Origin: Paludibacter sp. 47-17 | GTDB taxonomy: Bacteria > Bacteroidota > Bacteroidia > Bacteroidales > Paludibacteraceae | NCBI GenBank assembly: GCA_001898935.1 | Contig: MKVT01000013.1 | Span: 310,001 to 374,000, forward strand | Direction: 5' to 3' | DNA: 64,000 nucleotides | Part shown: piece after piece, positions 48,250 to 55,752 of the stretch | Layout of the letters: every line of letters starts with the position of its first letter | How positions within the stretch are numbered: the stretch's first letter is position 1 | Program-made: the position numbers and the translations under genes | Notes under the pieces: generated by a model | What the model saw: only the letters and a program-made list of their open reading frames with translations | The model's database searches: none | What the model was told of the DNA's origin: nothing

Positions 48250-49527
48250 ATGAAAATAATGACACACGATCCATCAGAATATATTAGAGGCTTACAAGCA
48301 TTACTCGTTTCTGACAAGAAAAAAATAGGTTTTTTATTTGGAGCAGGCACTTCATTGGCTAAAAAAGATAAAATCAAATCAAAAAATATTCCTGCGATAT
48401 CCAAAATGACTTCTGATATTGAGACCGAATTGTTCAAAACTGATAATTATAAAACTGCAATTGATGAAATAAAGAACGAAATAGGAAAAGACAAGTACAC
48501 TATTGAAACCTTATTGTCTGCAATTGAGCAGAAGAAGATGGCAGTAGGAAGACATTCAATAAATGGTTTGAATTTCTCTGAATTTGATGATTTATGCAAA
48601 GAGATAAAAAAAGAAATTCACAAGATAGTCAGCATTCATAAAAACATTGAGAATGAATTGGAATACGTTATACATGTTGATTTTGCAGATTGGATTGAGA
48701 GAGCAGATAGATATTATCCGATAGAAATATTTACTACAAATTATGATTATCTATTTGAACTGGGCTTGGAGTATAAGAATGTTCCTTATTATGATGGTTT
48801 TACAGGAAGTCTTAAACCCTTTTTTAATTCTCATTCAGTTGATGATTTAAATTTTCTCCCGAAGCAAACTAAACTGTGGAAAATACATGGCTCCTTAGGG
48901 TGGCATTATGATGAAGACACCAAAAGGGTTTGGAGAAAAGATTCTGATTCTGAAGATATACTAATCTATCCATCAACACTAAAGTATAATGATTCAAAGA
49001 AACAGCCATATACAGCTTTGGGGGATCGCTTGACGAACTTCTTGAAACAATCAGATACAATTCTTATTATAAGTGGATACTCTTTCGGAGACGAGCATAT
49101 AAATGAACGAATTTTGACAGCCTTAAAAACGAATACATCTGCACATGTTTTCGTTTTATTTTACGATGCTATATATGATAGTATAGGTAAGAAGATAGGT
49201 TATATTTTAGAGAAAGAAGATTGTACATTAAAAGATATTGCAAAAGCAAATAATAAGATCTCTGTCTTGGGTTGTCGTCACGCAATCATTGGATGTCAAT
49301 ATGGAAAATGGAAATTAAAAAGAGAACCGGATAATGATGATGCCATTCATATTGATTTATATTTTGACCAAGATGCTCATGCTGATGCTAGCGATATGAT
49401 AAATAATAAAATAGAAGAGCAAAAATGGACAGGTGAAGGTGAGCTAAAGCTGCCAGACTTTACTTCATTTGTGAACTTTCTTCAATCAATGATTCACTTA
49501 TCAGATTTAACTAAAGAGGGAAAATGA
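48250..49527 (+). CDS. SIR2-family (SIR2_2-type) protein, putative NAD-consuming defence effector
   Basis: GFLFGAGTSLAK, IFTTNYDYLFELGL, LWKIHGSLGWHYD, LIISGYSFGDEHINERIL: SIR2 NAD-binding motifs. Confidence 0.88.
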   Translation: MKIMTHDPSEYIRGLQALLVSDKKKIGFLFGAGTSLAKKDKIKSKNIPAISKMTSDIETELFKTDNYKTAIDEIKNEIGKDKYTIETLLSAIEQKKMAVGRHSINGLNFSEFDDLCKEIKKEIHKIVSIHKNIENELEYVIHVDFADWIERADRYYPIEIFTTNYDYLFELGLEYKNVPYYDGFTGSLKPFFNSHSVDDLNFLPKQTKLWKIHGSLGWHYDEDTKRVWRKDSDSEDILIYPSTLKYNDSKKQPYTALGDRLTNFLKQSDTILIISGYSFGDEHINERILTALKTNTSAHVFVLFYDAIYDSIGKKIGYILEKEDCTLKDIAKANNKISVLGCRHAIIGCQYGKWKLKREPDNDDAIHIDLYFDQDAHADASDMINNKIEEQKWTGEGELKLPDFTSFVNFLQSMIHLSDLTKEGK

Positions 49528-51323
49528 AAAATATTCAAACAGAAGTTGGAGAAATAATTAGTGTTAGTGGGAATACAATTAGTGTTCAACTATCTGATTC
49601 AATAAAATCAAATATTCCTGTCATTGATGGAATTGTATTCCGTATAGGCCAAATTGGTTCATTTCTGAAAATACCTTTAGGATATACAAACTTATATGGC
49701 ATTGTGACACAAATAGGAGCTTCTGCAATTCCAGATAATTTGAAAGAAATTATAGAGCAAGATTATTCAAAACTCGAAAATAGGCAATTCTTGAATATGG
49801 CTTTAATTGGAGAGCAATATGGTTACAAGTTTGAAAGAGGGGTATCTCAATCTCCGACTACAGGAGATAAGGTTCATCTAGTAACATTAAAAGACTTAGA
49901 TGCAATATATGGTGGCTATAATAAAAACAACTCTATAACTATTGGGAATATAAGCATATCTGAAAGCTTAAATGCAAAAATAGATTTAAATAAGCTTATT
50001 TCAAGACATTGTGCAATACTTGGATCTACGGGAAGTGGAAAATCAAATGCAGTTGGAGTATTGTTAAAAGCAATTGCAGATAGAAATTTTAAAAGTTCGC
50101 GTATCTTAGTTATTGATCCTCATGGAGAGTATAATAGTGTTCTTAAAGATAAAAGTAATGTTTACAAAATTAGGGCAAATCAAGATGAAAATGAAAAAGA
50201 ACTGTATGTTCCTTTCTGGGCTTTGCCTTTTAATGAACTAATAAGCATGTTTTCTGGATCAATATCAGATCAAAATCGTGATTATATACGAACGCAAATA
50301 GTTGAAGCAAAGATTGCCTCTGCAAAAAAGAATAAAATAGATATTGAAGCCGAATTAATAACAGCGGATACTCCCATTCCTTTCAGTATAAAACAGTTGT
50401 GGTTTGATTTAGATGATTTTGAACGTCAGACATTTAACGAAAGAGCTAAGCCTGAAACTATAACAAAAAAACGAATTGAAGGAAATGCCGATAAATTAAT
50501 ATCGAATGAATATCAGCCAGCAAGTGCAGGTGGTGGCGCTCCCTTTTTAAATAATCAAGCAAAAGCTATATTAGGATTCTTAGATAATATTCGTATAAGG
50601 TTGAAAGATTCAACCTATAATTTTCTTTTTGCCCCTGGAGAATATGAACCTGATTTAAAAGGAGAAGTAAAAAAAGATTTAAGTAATCTTCTTTTTGAGT
50701 GGCTGGGAGGTAAAGTTCCTGTTACTATTTTAGATTTATCGGGAATACCAAGTGAAATAATGACATCTATTTCAGGCACATTGCTAAAAATTATATATGA
50801 TGCATTATTTTGGGGGCAAAACTTACCAAATGGAGGAAAAGAGCAACCCTTATTCATAGTTTTAGAAGAGGCTCATAATTATCTTAAGGCTGGAGAAAAT
50901 TCTATTTCCTCAAGAGCTGTCCAAAGTATCGCAAAAGAAGGTAGAAAATATGGAGTTGGTTTAGCATTGGTAACTCAAAGACCATCCGAATTGGACGAAA
51001 CGGTATTAAGTCAATGTGGCACCATTATAGCTTTACGGATGAATAATTCAAAAGACAGAGGTCACATACGTTCTTCGATACAAGATGAATTACAAACCAT
51101 GGTAGATTTATTACCTAGCTTACGTACAGGCGAAGGGATTATATCAGGTGAAGGGGTTAAAATACCTTCTAGAGTGCAATTTTATAAGCTCGCAAATGCT
51201 CCTAAAGGTTCAGATCCATTAGTCTCAATGAAATGGATGGAAGAAAAAAATGTAGAAGTTGAAGATTACAATAAATTACTTTCTCTTTGGAGAAATCAAA
51301 AATTAAAGGAGGAAACAAAATGA
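49524..51323 (+). CDS. HerA-like ATP-binding protein (DUF87)
   Basis: Walker A AILGSTGSGKSNAVGVLLKAI, ILVIDPHGEYNS, Walker B LFIVLEEAHNYL, VTQRPSELDETVLSQCGTIIALRMNNSKDRGHI. ATGA overlap with SIR2 stop. Confidence 0.95.
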   Translation: MKNIQTEVGEIISVSGNTISVQLSDSIKSNIPVIDGIVFRIGQIGSFLKIPLGYTNLYGIVTQIGASAIPDNLKEIIEQDYSKLENRQFLNMALIGEQYGYKFERGVSQSPTTGDKVHLVTLKDLDAIYGGYNKNNSITIGNISISESLNAKIDLNKLISRHCAILGSTGSGKSNAVGVLLKAIADRNFKSSRILVIDPHGEYNSVLKDKSNVYKIRANQDENEKELYVPFWALPFNELISMFSGSISDQNRDYIRTQIVEAKIASAKKNKIDIEAELITADTPIPFSIKQLWFDLDDFERQTFNERAKPETITKKRIEGNADKLISNEYQPASAGGGAPFLNNQAKAILGFLDNIRIRLKDSTYNFLFAPGEYEPDLKGEVKKDLSNLLFEWLGGKVPVTILDLSGIPSEIMTSISGTLLKIIYDALFWGQNLPNGGKEQPLFIVLEEAHNYLKAGENSISSRAVQSIAKEGRKYGVGLALVTQRPSELDETVLSQCGTIIALRMNNSKDRGHIRSSIQDELQTMVDLLPSLRTGEGIISGEGVKIPSRVQFYKLANAPKGSDPLVSMKWMEEKNVEVEDYNKLLSLWRNQKLKEETK

Positions 51324-51541
51324 ATTATCCGGAAATGAAGGTCGTAAGTTCTTCTAATATAGCAGAACTTGGTTATGATCAAGAAAGTCAAACTGTTTAT
51401 GTGAGATTTTTAAATGGAAGTCTTTATATCTATAAAGGAGTTCCAGAATATGAATTTGATAATTTATTTAATGCACCATCATTAGGTTCATATTTACATA
51501 GAAATTTTAAAAACGTATACCCATACGAAAGAATTGAATAA
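51320..51541 (+). CDS. KTSC-domain protein
   Basis: MKVVSSSNIAELGYDQESQTVYVRFLNGSLYIYKGVPEYEFDNLFNAPSLGSYLHRNFKNVYPYERIE matches the KTSC pattern. ATG overlaps herA stop (ATGA), preceded by aaaGGAGGaaac. Confidence 0.88.
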   Translation: MNYPEMKVVSSSNIAELGYDQESQTVYVRFLNGSLYIYKGVPEYEFDNLFNAPSLGSYLHRNFKNVYPYERIE

Positions 51542-52584
51542 TGTCAACAATAAAATTAAACCAGCAACTCAACCGAGTTGAAATCAAAGAATTTGAAATA
51601 GAAAATCCCATTGTTTTTAACTATTTCAATAATCTTCCTGTTAATGAACGGGATGAAAAGTTATTACGTGCCATATACATTGGTGTCTTAGCATTGATGG
51701 AAGATAGAATTTCTGCATTCTTGTCGAAAACCTCCAATGAATTGGGAACAGAACTTGAAAGTCTCAAAATGATATTTGAGATGAAAAAGGAGCTCTTTTA
51801 CAAATCAACTATAAAAGGAATTCTGGCTGAAGACGAAATAGCTGAATTTCTAAATAATTATTTTCAAGAAAAGCGACTGAAAGATAGGGCTGTATTAACA
51901 GGAAATACAGCCGGAAATATAGCAAAAAATAAGACAGGTGATATTGTTTGCGAAATTAATGGAGACAACAATCTAAAAATTGTTATCGAATGTAAATTCG
52001 ATAAAAGCATTCGCTTGGGAGACATTGATTCCAAAGATATTTTTACTCGAAAAACAGATACAGCCTGGAGTCAGTTAATTGAAGCCGAAGCAAACAGAGA
52101 TGGGAAGGTTAGTATCATTGTTTTTGATAGATCGTTAGTTGACAATTCTATTCTGAAATTGTCCGAAAATGTTGGATATATTTCAGGGATTGGATTTACG
52201 GCGATTATCGATTCTCAAAAAGGTGATTATTCAAACTTATCCATTGCTTATATGTTGGCTCGTGATATTGCCTTAAATGCTAAACAAGTTGAACTGGACA
52301 AAGATTTGTTAGCTATTCTTGTGAATAGAATCATAAAGGATATTAACGAGGTTTTATCTATAAAATCTCTTGTTCATAGCAATATAGAGAATAACAAGGC
52401 TATTTTAAAACAATTAGAAAAATCAATCTTATTGATGGAATTTAATCAGGAATACATGAAGAAATTCTTGATAGAGGGAACTTTGACAAAAAAAGACTTG
52501 CTTGACTTCTATTCTGGCGAAGATATAAGAGATAAATATCGGATTATAGAAAAAGAAATTAAGAGTGAAATTAATGACAGGTAG
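51541..52584 (+). CDS. Uncharacterised protein with PD-(D/E)XK nuclease-like core and coiled coil
   Basis: TGDIVCEINGDNNLKIVIECKFDKSI has a D...ExK arrangement; TAATG overlap with the KTSC gene. Confidence 0.6.
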   Translation: MSTIKLNQQLNRVEIKEFEIENPIVFNYFNNLPVNERDEKLLRAIYIGVLALMEDRISAFLSKTSNELGTELESLKMIFEMKKELFYKSTIKGILAEDEIAEFLNNYFQEKRLKDRAVLTGNTAGNIAKNKTGDIVCEINGDNNLKIVIECKFDKSIRLGDIDSKDIFTRKTDTAWSQLIEAEANRDGKVSIIVFDRSLVDNSILKLSENVGYISGIGFTAIIDSQKGDYSNLSIAYMLARDIALNAKQVELDKDLLAILVNRIIKDINEVLSIKSLVHSNIENNKAILKQLEKSILLMEFNQEYMKKFLIEGTLTKKDLLDFYSGEDIRDKYRIIEKEIKSEINDR

Positions 52585-52852
52585 ATTTTTCTAACAGTTC
52601 TTCTTCTATGGATTGCCAAAAACTTGAAATACAGCTTAAAAGCGCACCAAGTCTTAAGTTGTTGCGTTCCCGTAATGCTCCGCTTATATGTATTGTGTCC
52701 CTTTCTCATTTTCTATAAAAAGAGACACGATTTGGACACTGTTTTATGGCAAATTCAAGCAGAAAAACACCTGATTATAGAAAGGGGTACAGCTTAAATT
52801 ATTGATTTACAGCAATATGTAATGGATTTGGGCCGAGGGTTCGAAAAAAGAA

Positions 52853-52886
52853 AAACCTCTTATAATCGATTGATTATAAGAGGTTT
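52853..52886. terminator. Perfect hairpin downstream of the SIR2-HerA operon
   Basis: AAACCTCTTATAATC gatt GATTATAAGAGGTTT, 15-bp perfect arms. Confidence 0.55.
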
Positions 52887-53261
52887 ACATTTTCTGCGGT
52901 ATGGACGGAAGATGAACTTTTCGCTTTAACTGACTGTCTGTTAGTAGATTATCCCTTATTTTTAATGTAGGGGGTACAGTTAATGTACGTTTTCTACTTA
53001 CTCTTGACAATCAAAGACTTACATTCGTCTTTTTGTCCTTTTCCCATTTAGCGGTCCGGACGGGTTTAAAACCCTACCCGTATTACGCTAATATTCAGTG
53101 ATTCAATATTTCAATTTCGTTCATGGGGTACAAATGGGGGTAAATTGCTTTACTTGGCCTTTTTGGCGGCTATTGTCACCCGTTTGACTGCTTAGAACTC
53201 AGGTTCAAAATTACACATTTTTTCAATAACAACAAACATTCTCACTATTAATCTTTTATCC

Positions 53262-53320
53262 TTTGTGCAAGGTGCAAGCATCTATATATAGATAGACTTG
53301 CACCTTGCACAAATTTTTTT
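53262..53320 (+). terminator. Strong intrinsic terminator with no recognisable + strand gene immediately upstream
   Basis: TTTGTGCAAGGTGCAAG catctatatatagataga CTTGCACCTTGCACAAA TTTTTTT, perfect 17-bp arms and T-run. Confidence 0.8.
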
Positions 53321-53357
53321 CCATATAAGAATTATCCTATCATGTTAAAAAAATCCA

Positions 53358-53365
53358 TATCTTTG
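53358..53365 (+). promoter_or_regulatory. -7 element abutting the start codon of the His-rich protein gene
   Basis: TATCTTTG ends 5 bp before ATG 53371. Confidence 0.6.
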
Positions 53366-53370
53366 CAAAC

Positions 53371-53790
53371 ATGAGATTTAGGAAGGTCATATCATATCTA
53401 ATTCTTGCGGTATATGGTTCGGTATTAATACATACCATTATCCCGCACGACCATCACACGCACCTTTGGGAAACCGTTAGTGCGGCGATTGATGTATTCC
53501 ATGATAATGACGACGAACATCATCATGCTGACGGTTCAACCCATCACCATGATACACATAAGTTTCCCCATCATGAGGAATCGCAGCACCCCGAAGTTTA
53601 TACATTAAGTTCAAGCAATACCATTGCCCAACTGTTTGCAACCCTTACGCTATACTGCCATGCGGTTCAAACATTTGACTTTACACCTAAAGAGGTTGAA
53701 ATTGACAAGCAGAACATTTATTATGTCCCGCTTAAAATTCCAATAGCCTTTACTTTAGGCGTTCCGCCACGCGCCCCACCTATCGTTTAA
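53371..53790 (+). CDS. Small His-rich membrane/secreted protein, metal-efflux associated
   Basis: N-terminal hydrophobic segment, ...IIPHDHHTHLW..., HHHADGSTHHHDTHKFPHHEE, C-terminal PPRAPPIV. Confidence 0.7.
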   Translation: MRFRKVISYLILAVYGSVLIHTIIPHDHHTHLWETVSAAIDVFHDNDDEHHHADGSTHHHDTHKFPHHEESQHPEVYTLSSSNTIAQLFATLTLYCHAVQTFDFTPKEVEIDKQNIYYVPLKIPIAFTLGVPPRAPPIV

Positions 53791-53883
53791 TTTTTTATCG
53801 AGCGTTTTACAACCACAGCCCGTAACAGGCTTTGTGGTTTGTGATTATTCAATTCAGTTCAAAAAAATTAAACGAAAATTCAA

Positions 53884-54147
53884 ATGAAAAAGATATTTTT
53901 AGCCATCGCAATCTGCGGTTTCCTTTTTGCCTCATGCGGCAACAAATCCAACAGTAATAACGGTACGCATAAGCACGATGATGGTAGCGTACATACCGAC
54001 CATGCCGCCGACCCAGCCAAGCCTGCACAAGAAACTTTCAAGGTAGAAGCCGACACGACTGCCGCCAAGAAAGACAGCCTAAATCAAAAGCACGATGACC
54101 ACGGTCAAGCGCACGACCACGGCGACGGCAAACCTCACAAACATTAA
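53884..54147 (+). CDS. His-rich lipoprotein
   Basis: MKKIFLAIAICGFLFASCGNK lipobox; GTHKHDDGSVHTDHAAD...HDDHGQAHDHGDGKPHKH. Confidence 0.75.
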   Translation: MKKIFLAIAICGFLFASCGNKSNSNNGTHKHDDGSVHTDHAADPAKPAQETFKVEADTTAAKKDSLNQKHDDHGQAHDHGDGKPHKH

Positions 54148-54240
54148 TAATCGAATTGGGAATTGACAATCGGGAATAGTTGCTTTACGCAATTCTGTTC
54201 CCCGGTTGCTGATACCCTATTCTCTAAAATCAAGTAAAAG

Positions 54241-55740
54241 ATGAAACGCATCCTATATTTAGTATGCCTTACTGCCGTCATGTTCGGCTGTAAAGGCAAA
54301 TCAGAACAACCCGCAGGCGACCATCCGCACGACGAAAAACTTCAACTCACCGCATACAGCAGCGATTTTGAGGTTTTCGCCGAAGCAACGCCTTTTGTCG
54401 TGGGACAACCGAGCGATATTCTCGCCCACTTTTCCTTCCTGAAAAATTTCAAACCGATTACAGAAGGAAAAATAACGGTAAGTTTAATTGTCGGAACCGA
54501 TGGCGCACGTCAAACACTCGAAACACCTACACGCCCCGGCATCTATAAATTTTCGCTGCAACCTGCCACCGCAGGAACGGGAAAATTGGTGTTCGACATT
54601 GCAACACCGCAGGGAACTTCGCAAATCGTTGTTTCCAACATTAAGGTTTATACCGATGTACACGATGCACAGCACGACGCGGCAGATGCCGTGGCTTCGA
54701 GCAGCAACGGCGTAGTATTTACCAAAGAACAAAGTTGGAAAGTCGATTTCTCAACTGCGGCAGCCACACGCGAACCCTTCGGGCAAATTATCCGAACCAC
54801 TGCGCAAATCCAACCTTCGCAGGGCGACCAACAAATTATAACGGCTAAAACCGCAGGCATTGTACTTTTTCCGAACGGTGATGTGGTGGACGGAAAAGCC
54901 GTTGGCGCAGGACAATCGCTGTTTTCCATTGAAGGCGGCGGAATGGCTGACAACAACCTGATGGTACGTTACAGCGGTGCTGAAAGCGAATACAACCGAG
55001 CTAAAGCCGAGTATGACCGTAAAAAAGAGTTGGCAAAAGACAACATCGTTTCGCAAAGCGAACTGTTGAAGGCACAAACGGAATTTACCAACGCCGAAGC
55101 CGTATTCAACAACCTACGGAAGAATTTTTCGGCAGGAAAGCAAACCGTTTCTTCACCTATCAGCGGATTTATCACGCAGGTATTGGTCAGCAACGGGCAA
55201 TACGCCGAAGCGGGACAACCCGTATTGGTGGTTTCGCAAAACCGCGATTTACTTATCAAAGCCGAATTGCAACCCAAGTATTTTTCGATTTTGGGCGGCA
55301 TTACCTCTGCCAACATCAAAGTGTTGGACGACGGTCGCACCTTTACATTGGAAGAATTGAACGGACGTGTAGTGTCATTCGGCAAATCATCCGACCTCGC
55401 TAATCCGCTTATACCCGTTGTTTTCCAAGTGAAAAACAGTGCAGGATTACTATCGGGCAGTTTCGTAGAAATGTACATCAAAACGCAAACCAACGCGCAA
55501 GCAATCACCGTACCCAATGAATCCGTTGTGGAAGAAATGGGAAACTACTTCGTTTACGTGCAATTGACACCCGAATTTTTCGAGAAACGGGAAATCAAAA
55601 AAGGCGTAACCGACGGTTTCCGCACAGAAGTAGTATCAGGCATAGCGGATAGCGACCGTGTTGTTGCCAAAGGCGCAATATTAGTAAAACTGGCACAGGC
55701 TTCGGGGGCGTTGGATGCGCATTCGGGACACGTGCATTAA
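54241..55740 (+). CDS. Efflux RND transporter periplasmic adaptor (CzcB/CusB-like)
   Basis: Lipobox (TAVMFGCKGK), HPHDEKLQLTAYSSDFEVFAEATPFVVGQPSDILAHFSFL, barrel/lipoyl SPISGFITQVLVSNGQYAEAGQPVLVVSQ; C-terminal HSGHVH. Confidence 0.92.
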   Translation: MKRILYLVCLTAVMFGCKGKSEQPAGDHPHDEKLQLTAYSSDFEVFAEATPFVVGQPSDILAHFSFLKNFKPITEGKITVSLIVGTDGARQTLETPTRPGIYKFSLQPATAGTGKLVFDIATPQGTSQIVVSNIKVYTDVHDAQHDAADAVASSSNGVVFTKEQSWKVDFSTAAATREPFGQIIRTTAQIQPSQGDQQIITAKTAGIVLFPNGDVVDGKAVGAGQSLFSIEGGGMADNNLMVRYSGAESEYNRAKAEYDRKKELAKDNIVSQSELLKAQTEFTNAEAVFNNLRKNFSAGKQTVSSPISGFITQVLVSNGQYAEAGQPVLVVSQNRDLLIKAELQPKYFSILGGITSANIKVLDDGRTFTLEELNGRVVSFGKSSDLANPLIPVVFQVKNSAGLLSGSFVEMYIKTQTNAQAITVPNESVVEEMGNYFVYVQLTPEFFEKREIKKGVTDGFRTEVVSGIADSDRVVAKGAILVKLAQASGALDAHSGHVH

Positions 55741-55752
55741 TCCATTGACAAC

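Noticed and set aside
52837-52850. tRNA T-arm-like string GAGGGTTCGAA
   Set aside because: No acceptor, D-arm or anticodon arm around it; not a tRNA gene.
53262-53313. GTGCAAG repeats considered as a CRISPR or iteron array
   Set aside because: Only two heptamers plus their inverted complement forming one hairpin; no spaced array and no cas or rep genes nearby.
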